A stretch of DNA of 64,000 nt from Aquatica leii. Lineage: Eukaryota; Arthropoda; Insecta; Coleoptera; Lampyridae. Shown here one piece after another: positions 45,871 through 56,918 of this stretch. The stretch's first letter is position 1. Every line of letters starts with the position of its first letter. The notes beneath the pieces were generated by a model. It worked only from the letters and a program-made list of their open reading frames with translations, was not told the origin of the DNA and did no database searches. The translations under genes were made by a program, and so were the position numbers. The stretch spans positions 46,496,837 to 46,560,836 of the forward strand of contig CM069438.1 in the NCBI GenBank assembly GCA_035610365.1, in the 5' to 3' direction.

Positions 45871-47165
45871 CTACCCAGTAAACACAAAATTGATAATGTT
45901 TAGTAACAGTTTCAAAACAAAAAAATTATGATTCACTCTTATTTCAAACATAAAAGAAACCTAACTGCAATAAAATAGCTATAAGTCCATCGCTGTTTCA
46001 CTTATTTGAATCAGTATAGTTTCGGTATTTTAAATTCAAATCTGTTGCAAACTAAATGTTGCATTCGGTTTACGTTTTAAAAGCTTCGTTCTTGAACTGA
46101 TACTAAATGATTGATACATGTATGATTTTTTTGTTTCAATAATGAACTAAAACAATTCTTTCAATAATATAATAATACATTATCGAATGCACGTTTCAAA
46201 TTTTATTGCACAATAAATATTTTTAAATACAATATCACATTGAGTTTTTTACATATTGCAACTTTCCTGGATGTGGTCTTTTCACGGAAGCCTCGAAAAC
46301 TGCATCAGTTACTGTTGGGTAGCAACTTTTAACCGCATCTGTAACATAGAAATAAATTTTTCATTTATATACATACATAATCATAGAGTTACACAAGATT
46401 AATTACATTTTTTTAATCAAAAACAACACAAACTTAATATAAATATCACTTTAGCAATCATTAGAAAGTTATAAAAACACTGTGAATACCTTTAGCTGTA
46501 CATAATCGTATAGAAAACTTGACGAATTGAACTGTAATTATAAATCCTAAAGTATCATCAGATTTACGCAATAATCTACCTTAACGCAACCATGTGTGTT
46601 AATTTACATTTTTTTTATACAAATTAAAACATGATACATAAAGAACAGAAATGATAATAATATTGATTAGATTTATGGATTATAATAAAATGTTTCGACT
46701 TACCGTTTATTGTTCCATTTCGTAATTGTACACACAGCATCACTTATCAAACTGCAACCGAACAAGTGAAAATATATCAATTTGCAGCGCAAGCGTTGAC
46801 GACAGTAATCAAAAGTATAGCAACGACTAATGCTGACTAATCACAAAGTATTCGTTTTTCCTAGAACGATTCCACTGTTTTGAAAATAATTCAATCTTAT
46901 TTAATTGATCTTTAAACAATTCTAGTTATTCAAAAAATATTCGGTTTTAATAAATCAGTTTTTAGACGGTTGCTGATTATGGGATAAAAATTGCAAGTAC
47001 TGAAACGGTTTAAAACTGATTGTGAAAAATCGGAACTCTTTCAATTTATTCACTGTCAGTTATATGTAAATGATATAAAAATGGAACTATCACGAAACAA
47101 CGTAATGAAACAATTGTTTTAATTTTGTGACTGTAACAGTTTCAATCCGTGTTTACTGGGTAGTT
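45871..47165. mobile_element. TIR element with CTACCCAGTAAACAC ends
   Basis: CTACCCAGTAAACAC at 45871-45885 is the exact reverse complement of GTGTTTACTGGGTAG at 47149-47163. Similarity continues imperfectly for about 15 bp inward (ATTGATAATGTT against ATTGAAACTGTT). If the ends are CCCAGT...ACTGGG, the flanking TA on both sides would be a TA target duplication. The 1.3 kb interior carries, on minus, two exon-like segments with canonical splice sites and a polyA signal. No complete transposase is visible, so it is either non-autonomous or deleted. The superfamily is unknown to me. Confidence 0.55.
46202..46751 (-). CDS. Possible two-exon mini-gene inside the TIR element
   Basis: On minus, exon A is 46751-46704, bounded by a strong acceptor (TTCACTTGTTCGGTTGCAG) and donor (CG|GTAAGT). 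Exon B starts at 46338 after TTTATTTCTATGTTACAG and reaches TGA at 46237-46235, with AATAAA at 46207-46202. The intron would be 365 bp. Joined, the frame from ATG at 46740 encodes about 46 residues, and an in-frame TAA lies upstream in exon A. The central part (AVKSCYPTVTDAVFEASVKR) faintly resembles the end of DUF4806-type proteins often carried by insect transposons. Another possibility is a longer upstream protein ending 18 codons into these exons. No product is claimed. Confidence 0.4.
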
Positions 47166-49275
47166 TATTTATAACAATTTTTTTAATTTATTTTCTATAA
47201 TAAACACAAAAAAATCAATAGTTAATAAGTTTAAATAAATAAGTTAAATTAAAGACGTACAATAAATGCAATGAATTTTGTAATAAAGTTCTACAGTTAT
47301 TTCAGAATGGCGTCAAATTATTTCAAACTTATTAGATAAAAAATGTTATCAAACATTCCGAAACGCATTTGTTTTATTTTGTTCTATTATTTTGTCGTTA
47401 CAAAAACATTTTTATAACAATATTATACTTTAACTTTTAAAGTAAAATTTAATGCGGTCATTTTTTTTTTCTCTTCATTTCGTTTTCTAGCATTGATTTT
47501 ATCATTAGCTTGGCAAAACCGAAAAACACATTAGTTTCAAGTAGACTGTCGGTGTTATTAATATTTTAGTTAAAAACTTTTCGAAATAATGATTATGTTA
47601 CAAAAGACTAATGAGATAAATATGCAAATAAAGATATGCAAATTTTTATTGCGTAAAGACATTTCTCTCAAAGCATCCCCGTAATTAATTTTAGAAGTTC
47701 AATTTTCTTTTGATTAATGTTCATATTATGTTTTTGTCCTCTTTTCAGAATACTATCAATGTCATTTAAATGTGTAGGTACCAGAAAACCGCTTAAAGCT
47801 ATGTGTAGTAGTAATGAATTTTCCTTTACACTACCACACCGTAAGTCAATTTTTATTAGTAGGGAATGCGGCAATGTGAGTTATTTATAGGGATGCTGCA
47901 ACCTGCAGGGTTAAAGATAAATACCTCTGAAAACTATGCGAAAAGTTACCTTGTCGTATTGTAACTACAAACAGAAAGGAATTTTGCTCTATTTTTAAAG
48001 CGCTCCGCCGCAATAGTGGAAACCGAAAATCGGCGAAAATATTCCGCGTAAAGTATTTAAAACATTGTCTAATTTAATTAAAGTTTTAACCGCAATACGT
48101 TTTGCAAAAACGGGCTAAAAAGTTTTTGTTTTGTTAAATGTCTTACTTTTAAAATATTAAATTTTGATCCTTTCTGAAAAAAAAAATTTTTACAGAGCAA
48201 ATACTCCCACAATATTCATAATGCATGTAGTTTTACTATAAATTGTCTTTCTATGTTTTTTCTTTAATGTTTAAAAGATGTAAAATTTATATTTGAAATG
48301 CGTTTTTGTATTCTCGATAGAATTGAAACTGGAAGAGAATATATAGTAAAAGCTGACACAAAAATACATATTGCAAAGTAGGCAAATATGTACAGAGCTT
48401 TTCTAAAATAAAACGTTTTTTAAACCCAGTTTCTTTAATGCAATAAAAGCTATATAATTTTTGTTATTAAAACGCAAGCAAAACAAAATAAAGTAAATAA
48501 GGGATGAGACAAGAAACAGAGTACTTATAAACAATATCAGCGAACAAACGGCAGCAATTTACCCTCAATTTATTTAATTACTAGATTCATATAGGGGGTG
48601 CTTCGCCCATTAAATTGCCCGTTTTCTCTACCATTATTTACTTTAACAAACTTTAAAGACTAAAGTTAAATATCTTTTCTCTATGCTTCTCATTTACTTG
48701 AAAGATAGATCCTCGTTACCTTCTTATTTGCTTTCATTTATTTCCTTTTGCAAATTAAGAATTTTACGAATCGTCATTATGCTTTAATTTATGGAAGCAA
48801 CTAAGCTTTATTGATTTGCATAAATTTTCGAATGAATTTTATTAGAAAATCATTCGAGTGCGTTGGTGGAATTTTTTTTCTATTTGCGGCTTATAAATTT
48901 TGCGTGAACAATTATTCAGAATTTTTTTATAAATTTTTATTGTAAACTCATATTTAGAATGTTAATTATTATTTTTAATTTAAAATTTTCGAACGACGTT
49001 ATTTGTGTTACTGAACAAATCAAAAAGTAATTTAAAAAATTTGAAACAAATACCTCGTACAAAAACAAAATTAGATTAACGATATTTATTTTTTTACAAT
49101 AGTAATAATTTATTTTTAATTTAATGTTGTTTGGCTTTTGAAGAATAAAGACGTGCGGCGGTTTGTTTCTCTTTATAATAAAGCTACTATCTGACGATAA
49201 ACATGATTAAAATCTGTAAATTTAATCATTATTAATAGTTATTTAACAAACAAAGTTGTTAGTCATAGCAAATTA
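47166..49275. other. AT-rich spacer, one weak minus ORF
   Basis: Mostly featureless. A 68-codon minus ORF (47874-47668) ends at TGA and is followed within about 25 bp by AATAAA (minus, about 47645). An acceptor-like CTACTACACATAG precedes its second half. I do not recognise the protein and do not call a gene. Confidence 0.3.
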
Positions 49276-49341
49276 GTAATCGATACATTTTAACGCCGTA
49301 AGCGAGTGTAACGAGCGAATGCGTTAATATTGTCGATATTA
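49276..49341. repeat. Imperfect palindrome
   Basis: Arms of about 20 bp: TAATCGATACATTTTAACGC at 49276-49295 against the reverse complement of GCGTTAATATTGTCGATATTA at 49321-49341. The loop contains AGCGAG and GAGCGA. It could be a small foldback element. Confidence 0.5.
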
Positions 49342-49439
49342 AAGCATTCTTAATTTACAGAATAAAATGAATATATGTGTAAAAATATATTTGTCATACG
49401 AAATTTTAGCTTTTAAAGAAAAAACTAAAAAAAAGCTGC

Positions 49440-49560
49440 TACTACTCTATCTCCCTTACAAACATACTGGATGTGTTACTCCAAGCAGCAACTTGACGGA
49501 TTTTTTCGATACTGAGACCTGCTTGTCCTGCAGTAGAGGTACTAGCAGTACTTAATACAG
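49440..49560 (-). pseudogene. Tyrosine recombinase C-terminal fragment
   Basis: Minus-strand reading gives STASTSTAGQAGLSIEKIRQV and AAWSNTSSMFV, the end of a phage-integrase-type tyrosine recombinase as carried by DIRS-type retroelements and Cryptons (usual form: H-S-x-R..S-A-x-x-G-V-x-x-x-x-I...A-G-W-S). The catalytic His-x-x-Arg is degenerate and the nucleophilic Tyr region is lost. Only about 40 residues remain. Confidence 0.5.
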
Positions 49561-50147
49561 TTACAGCATTCGGTTTTTCAAAAAAAAAACAAAGCAAGCA
49601 ACACTATGAAAATAAACAGAATAAAAACACTCGCTCGCCAACAAGAACAACTGGGCACAAATTAATTCCAACAAAAAAGACTTAGCATCGCGTTAAACTG
49701 CGGTTTACATTTCCAGCCGCTTATCAACCATAGAAAAATTATGAAGCAAGCACAACAAAATCACGACGTTATAATATCTCTCAAAATGTCACAACATACC
49801 TACTTCACTACTCAATACTGTGAACAAATTCAAACAATGGAGGAGGAGGAAGATGTTGACTCACCAAACTACCCGAACGTGCTTGGTACAAATTCGCCAC
49901 AAATAGGATAGGTAAGTGAAAGAAAATATTTTATTTAAAAGGATAAATCTGGTTAGACTCCGTTGGATGGGCTAGGTAACGGAACGTGCTTTGACAGCAC
50001 GCGGTTCAGCAAGGCACCTGCCTTTCGGCTTATCCTCGCTTCTAAGGCTTAAAACCAAGTAGGTGGGAAAAGGACTTAGACAATTGTACAGGCACTAAGA
50101 GAGGCACAGTTAGTTAATAGCTACGGCGAAAAAAGAAACTGAAAGGG
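49561..50147. other. Spacer
   Basis: A 56-codon plus ORF (49741-49911) with an acidic run is followed immediately by GTAAGT, but its stop precedes the donor; I do not call it. Confidence 0.3.
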
Positions 50148-51404
50148 TTAATATATAAGAGAATAGGCATTAAGCCCTTTATGGGAAGTGTCCCACAGCC
50201 GCTGGCATTCACCCAAGATCAAGACTTTTAAGTGACGCTTGGCCGCTGAAAAGGACGGAAAATTGTCGTTTGAAAGGTGTTGTTGAAAAAAATTACACGA
50301 GCCAGCCTTGAGAAAAACTTTGGTGCAGTAGATTTCCTGCAATAGGAGATGTAGGGGAGGATGTTTAGAAATAACGCAGAGGGTATCTACGGAAACGGTA
50401 CGATACGCTCCAAGGATAGTTCTCAGGAACATAATTAAACGATTATAAGTTCTAGTATACGCACTACCACTAGCACTACTGCAAGAAGCGGAGGCGCACG
50501 GGCCGGTGGTGTCAACTGTAGCGACGAAGTGCAAGCGTAGTAAAGCCTTTAGTTAGCCGGACACCCAGTCTCAGGTGCCCATTAAGCAAAGTTAGACTTG
50601 TGCCGCTCAAGTGAAGTTTGGGTGTTTGGGGTTCTTTTTTTAAACTCTTTCCGGGCCGTTAACTTACCCCCAGTCTTACGCAGTGGGGTTGGTAGTGGGG
50701 CGTCGAGGTAGCAAACAAGGATTGGAGCGAGGCTAGTTTCCTGAGCACGTGAGAATGTCTAAGTCTGTGGTACCAAATGTCTAAATCATATGTAAGCATG
50801 GGAATGACTGCATTGTCGAAGATATTCGCAAGATATTTTTTGTGAAAGTTCCATTTCAGACGTGAGTATTTGTAGAACAAGTGCAAGACGCTTTTACACT
50901 TGTCAACCACGAAAGCGCAATGTTTAACAAAACTTAGCTTGTCGTCGAGCAATAGTCTGAGGTACTTGAATTCAAAGACCCTGCGAACAGGAGTATCGTG
51001 GAGGCGCAGTAAAGAATCTCGTCTTAGCGTAGAGCCAAAAACTATGTAATTAGTCTTGTCTGCAGATATACTTAGTTTATTGCTGCTAGCCCAGCTGGTC
51101 ACAAAGCACTATAATGGTTATGTCGTGCGCATAAACAAAAATGTCGCAATCTGCTGGTAAGTTTTTGTCTAGGAGATCATTTAGAACCAAGTTCCACAAA
51201 GTCGGTTCAAAAAGCGAGCCTTGTGGACAGCCCATTGTCAGTCGTTTGGTGAAAGTTGAACGTGAAATGTTCGCAAAATATGTTCGATCTATTCAACAAA
51301 TAGCTTCGAATGACGCGCGTAGCGTCTACAGGTACTCTCTTAACGATTAGAGCTTTGATATTAGAGGGCCACCATACGTTGTTGAACGCTCCAGAAATCT
51401 TGGT
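50148..51404 (-). pseudogene. R1-like LINE reverse transcriptase fragment
   Basis: Read on minus from about 51404: KISGAFNNVWWPSNI (R1-clade signature FDNVWWP with Asp to Asn), GCPQGSLFEPTLWN, FVYAHDITIIV (YADD degenerate to YAHD), then ASSNKLSISADKTNYIVFG, FKYLRLLLDDKLSF and RLKWNFHKKYLANIF (50659-51102). A C-terminal block at 50148-50534 (AYRTVSVDTLCVISKHPPLHLLLQE) follows. Both catalytic motifs are altered and the 5' part is absent, as in typical 5'-truncated LINE copies. The expected C-terminal zinc finger is not found. Confidence 0.7.
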
Positions 51405-51799
51405 TTCTCTTTAAGATTAATTAATAATTTTTTTCTAAATAAATTGTCGCAGGCAGGATTCGAACCTAGATTATATATGGAATTTACTTTAAATTATAAA
51501 TCAAATATCTAATACACTGTTAATGTTATAAAAATATTTTATTTGGATGAATTGTTAGTAAGAATTATCACTATATGAAACTGTAAAAATAATTCGAATT
51601 ATTTACATACGTACAAAATAATATAAGAAAAACTGTTAAACATTGGCAGATACACCTACTTCCAGTTTCCTTGTCAGACTCATCTTTCGATAGAACCGAG
51701 ATAATATAAAAACCAAATTTCAGGTTACTTGGACTTGAAAAATTTTTTTTTCCTTTATAGGAAAGTAAAAAACAAAATACCTAAGCACAACATTTTCAG

Positions 51800-52520
51800 G
51801 GAAAAAAAAGGCAGCGTTAAGATATTTGAAAACCGATGGACGCATCGTCATACTCAAGACAGACCAAGGAAATGCGACAGTACTACTAGATAAACAATAT
51901 TGCCAAAGCAAAACGGAAGAATTACATGACGAGAACATCTACAAAAAAAAAGAAAGGATCCGACAGAAAAAATCAAAAAAGCAGTGAGGGAAAGCAATAG
52001 AAGTCTTTCATATTTGAAGAAATACCGAAAAGATTATTACCAAGAACTACGAGGCTACCCAAGTTGTACGGTGTACCAAAAATACACAAAGATAGAGGAA
52101 TATTAAATCTCTAACGTAACTTATCTAAGCATCTGGCTAACTTACTTAAACCTCACGCCGGGCAGACTACAACACATGTGAAAATCTCACACCAATTGAT
52201 GCAGATCTTTTTTACGTTTAAAACTGAACCTACAAACATCTTAGTACGTTTTTATGTAACGTCACTATTCAACCAATGTACCTACCAAACTGCAAACTGA
52301 CATCATCGGTTTAATAAAGTTTTGCTTATCTACAACATATTTTCTGAACGACGAAAAATACTACAAACAAAAAAATGAAACAACAATAGAAAGCTTTTTA
52401 TTACCCGCAATAGCCAATTTGTTTATGGAAGCATTTGAAGAAGAAGCCATAGGATCTTGTGAGCTAAAATATAAGAGCTGGTTGTAATAAGTTGATGATA
52501 CTTTTGTAATATGGAATTTA
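51800..52520 (+). pseudogene. PLE-2 reverse transcriptase fragment
   Basis: Plus-strand Penelope-like RT blocks in several frames: ALRYLKTDGRIVILKTDQGNA, then RLPKLYGVPKIHK (about 52045-52090), SLFNQCTYQ (normally SLFTNVPT), PAIANLFMEAFEEEAIG (about 52405-52460) and VDDTFVIWN (about 52490-52515). The order matches PLE proteins. No GIY-YIG domain is recognisable after it. Heavily frameshifted. The PLE-1 (minus) and PLE-2 sequences differ enough to be separate lineages. Confidence 0.7.
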
Positions 52521-52894
52521 CTACACATTAAGTTTCCCAGGGAGATAGTAATCTACCTTTTCTGGTTGTAATAGTAAAGAGAATCGAAGAGACAAAACTA
52601 CAACATGCGGTGTACAAGAAGAAGACGCACACCGACAAATATCTAAACGTTATCTCACCATGATCCAATGCAGAAAAAGATCGTTATAAACACACTACTA
52701 TACATAATCAAAACCATCAGTAATGACCTACATCTAGCCAATGAGACACAGACAGAAACATAAAGAAAACCACGAAAGAGCAAACGAAGCAGCATACATA
52801 AATAGATATAATAGAAAGAATCCTTAAAACTCGGTTGAAAGTTTTTGCAACTTGAAGCCTTATCGTATTTTACGTTTCACCACTTCCCATTAAT

Positions 52895-55278
52895 TTAATC
52901 CTTTCCGGTCGACTGGTTATGCTTCAAAATTCATGTGGTCTGGAACAAATACCATAGTGCATGATGTGTTGTCTATGATCATGTTTAACATATAAAAATT
53001 ATTGCAACGACCTATCGCACTCATCGATGTTTTCCGAGCACTTATTACGTTCCCGCGCGTAGGACAAGATTGTTTTGAGTGTGCAACACGTGTTTTTGAA
53101 TGCAATTAGTGTCAAGTTAATTAATATGGCAAGTAAGTACATACAAAATTAGTTTGTATAGTAGTTAAAATTCAACATATTACTAAGTGGAATGGGTTAT
53201 ACTTTAACAAGAAGTTGCAGTAGTGAAAATAAAGCCGATGGTTTCATAGTGAAACCACTTCGATACACACCTACACACACTTTCATCATTCAACTATTGC
53301 CCATTTTTTTTAGAATATTCTATTTTCTTTCAGACAAATTGTATTGTTACGCTGATTTGGAGAAAATGAACCCTGATGAATTCCAAAGACTTTTTGATAT
53401 TGATGTTGAAGACGTGGCTTCAATACCATCAGATAAAGAGTCTTACGCAAGTGATTTCGACGCCAATGGCGAGGAACTTGACGAAAATTTTCAGCATAAT
53501 AATGACCTGGTCGGATTTTTGAACGATTCTGTTTCTAGCCCACAACATGTTTCAGATAACTCCTAGGATAGTGACGATGAAATCTCACTTTCAAACTTTG
53601 TGCCATTGCCAATCCAATTACCCAAGGATTATAAAGTAACATGGACACAAAATTCTGAATATTCCACGAACGTGAATCCTTTTATGGAAGAAGTGGGACC
53701 AGTTATTCCACAAGATGTTGACACACCGGTAGACATATTTCTGCAACTTTTTCCAAATGAGTTCATTGATCATCTTGTATTCCATACAAATTTGTATTAT
53801 ACCGAAAGAACATTTGAAAAACGTCAAGCAATGCCACGAACAAATAGCGAATAAATGAAAAACTTTTCTTGTTATCAACATAATGATGGAAATAAGACGC
53901 CTACCAAGTTATCGCGATTACTGGTCGTCAAATTTAGCTTTGCGAGATGGATCCAAGTTCTTCTATGTCTTGAGATCGTTTCATATGGCTTCTTGGAAAT
54001 CTGCATCTAAGTGATAATACACTACAACCAAATAAAGGAGAACCCAATTTTGATAAATTGTATAAAATACGACCATTGATTGAGACCTTATCGAAGACAT
54101 TCTTAGAATCAATGCGTCCACACAAAGAATCGATGATACGGTTCAAAGGGTCAATGAAACCGGTGAAAAGAGGCTACAAAATGTAGGTTTGCGCCGATTT
54201 CAACTATATACGGGCAAAGTGTCGGATGTCTTTGTAGAAAAGAAATTAGGAAAGAGAGTTGTCCAGGACCTTACCATGCCATTGATTAGAAGAAATCATC
54301 ATGTCTATTTTGACAATTTTTTCAATTCGGTAGAATTGTTTACTGATTTCCTAAAATATGGAATTTATGCTTGTGGAACCGCAAAAAGAAGCCAAAAGTC
54401 CCTCCTTAAAAGAAGACAAGGAATTGAGGAGAGGTGATTATGATTACCGTATTGGGACTAATGGTTTGGTTAGCCTAAAATGGATGGACAAGAAAACTGT
54501 TCATTTTATCAGTAATTGTCACAATCCATGCGTATGTGAGACTGTCAACAGAAGACAAAAGAATGGGGAAATTGAAGAGGTAAATTGTCCCATATTGGTT
54601 TACACTACATTACATTACAATCGACACATGGGCTATGTTGACCTTTTTGACATGTACAAAACATTATACGAAATAGATCGCAAATCGTCGTGAATACTTT
54701 CATACTGTTCCGAGAAAAGTCGCCAAATACGACACTCAAAGAAATGAGGCTGAAACTAGTATTCGGACTGATAGAATCAGATCCCGTAACACCGTCACGT
54801 GGTCGCAATTCTGAAGCCCAACAATACATTCAAAGTATATGTTTCGCCAGAAAAACGATTCGATAAATGCGCTCATATGCCAAAGAGGACAACTTCTCTT
54901 CGATGCGCACATTGCAGTATCGTAAAAAATCTTCGAAGAACGCTGTGGAAATGCTTTACATGTGATGTGGGCTTATGCCTTTCTCATATGCAAAATTGTT
55001 TTCCTGCTTATCATAATAAATAAAGCCGCGTTTACAAAATATTACCTTTCAACTGTTGAAAGTTTCTATTTTTTGATAAATTTTCAGAACTACTACTTTA
55101 TTTATTTTTTTTTGTTACGTTCCAAGTGGCTTCACCAGGTGACCACATTTTAAAAATGTTAATAGATGTTTGAAAATTAATTTTTTGCAGTTTTCTTATA
55201 CAAACGTACCTATTTTTTTCAATAATACAAAAAAAATTAAATATCTGAAAGAAATTAATTCCGGCCGCAAAGGATTAA
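52895..55278 (+). mobile_element. piggyBac element B with TTAA flanks and TIRs
   Basis: TTAA at 52895-52898 and 55275-55278 bounds a 2376 bp element (52899-55274). Ends are inverted: TCCTTTCCGGTCGAC on the left against TCCTTTGCGGCCGG read inward from the right. TTAA insertion and YCCTTTGC-like ends are hallmarks of piggyBac transposons. It contains one transposase pseudogene in plus orientation. Confidence 0.85.
53126..55023 (+). pseudogene. piggyBac element B transposase, with N-terminal intron
   Basis: ATG at 53126, seven coding bases, then a 201-bp intron (GTAAGT at 53133, CTTTCAG at 53333). The frame continues in phase with an acidic N-terminus. TAG at 53564 interrupts it; it then runs on through FVPLPIQLPKDYKVTW and the family block PVDIFLQLFPNEFIDHLVF (53720-53790). 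Catalytic region: the first Asp site reads KESMI (usually DESM), so it is lost. The second Asp is present (HVYFDNFF, 54312-54314), as is the third (GYVDLFDMYK, about 54630-54660). A C-terminal zinc ribbon (CAHMPKRTTSLRCAHC, CFTCDVGLC) ends near 55023. Stops and frameshifts throughout make it inactive. Confidence 0.8.
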
Positions 55279-56918
55279 ACGTAATTGTTAAGCTACATGA
55301 ATAAATATATAACAAAAAAATTAAAACACTTGGAAAACAAAAAACTATGCTGGTTATAAACAAAAAAAACTGGACAACAGAAAACAAATTATAAAAAACA
55401 TTAAATCTAAAGAAAACAAAAAATACATTCCAATATAACAAAATGAAATAGTGTTTATTAAATATTTTTTTTTGTGCAAACAAATTTAAGGTATTATTAT
55501 TTAACAAGATAAGACATTTGTATCAATTGTTAAATAAAAATGTTTACAACTATATAATTTAATAAACACTGTATGATTGATGGTAATTGAGTCTGAAACA
55601 GATTAGTGAAACCATTGCAAAGTAGTATAATAACTCCCTAGGGGTTCTTTGACTCTTAGAACAAGTTTTGAATTGGTTTATTGACGTGTTAATGACATTA
55701 TTTAATTGGAAGTCATTAATATGTTAACTACAATTAGTTGTATTGTTGTTTCAGTTTACACAATAATACAGTTTTAGTTTAACACAATAAACATTTTACG
55801 TTTAACCCTAAGCTGTATAGTAGAAACTATTCAAATGTTTGTGATATATATATCTAATATTATAATATTGAAAAAATAGAAATAGAACACATATAAGGTA
55901 ACATAAATTAAAATTTATTTTGGAATCAACGTATGTAAGTTAACAATATTTATAAATATAATGTTTCAGTAGAAGTAATTAACAAGCTATTTTCAGAGGA
56001 TATACTAAACACTCGAAATATGCAACACACTGTACTGCAAAGCAAATGTACACGATGGAAAAACTTATATGATTTTTAAGCTGAAATTTAATATATAAAA
56101 TTGATTTAATAACTGATGGTTAAATAAAAATGTCGCACAGCATATTAAGCCCTATACTTAAATAATTTAAACATTAGGCATACAATTGACAACAAAATAT
56201 GATCAGAAAAGTTAGAGTTACCTACAGTTTAAGTCTTTTTTTCTAGTACTAGAGCAGTGTAAACAAATCCTTAAAAGCTAAAACAATTACACAAGTACGT
56301 TGCAGAAGTATCACAAATATGAACAATTAATTCACAAAACAGTAAAACAAAAACGTGGAAAGAATATGCTAACAGATTTAATTAAGACGCATAAGTAGTG
56401 TTCGAAGACTGCCTTTCTCATGATGAGAAATGCAACGTCACCAAAACTAAAATATCCAAACCAAAATATTTAATTACACTCATAAAGATTAACTTGTTGA
56501 AACCGAATAAAAAAACTATCTATCGAAAGTAATAAATTGTAAAGTAGATTCTAAATGTGATATAATAAAATTCAACATGACTCAAGTGCAAATGCACTAA
56601 AAACGTACTTAATACAAAAAACCTTTAATCAAACTTAACACAAGCAAACTCTGTTAAAATATAAAATCACTACATTTCATAAAACATAATTAGTAGTTCT
56701 ACTAAGACAAAGAAAATGCCAAATCAACGTGAATACAGAATACGGACCAGCGTATTAATCTCGAATTAATTGAATACAATTTTTTTTAATCAATTTGATT
56801 ATCAAAGGTGAATTTAAAAACGTGGAATAACTACATTAAATTAACGTAAAATTACTCGAACGATCCCAAAGTACACAAAACCAATAAAATCAACTCAAAT
56901 AATGTTTGTAAGTAGAGT
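55279..56918. other. AT-rich spacer
   Basis: No recognised coding or repeat feature. Confidence 0.4.

Noticed and set aside
49741..49911. 56-codon ORF with acidic run followed by GTAAGT
   Set aside because: Its stop codon precedes the donor, and no downstream exon is recognisable.
51451..51474. tRNA-like box B (AGGCAGGATTCGAACCTA, minus strand T-arm)
   Set aside because: T-arm and part of an acceptor stem are present on minus, but there is no box A, anticodon arm or matching 5' acceptor strand within range.
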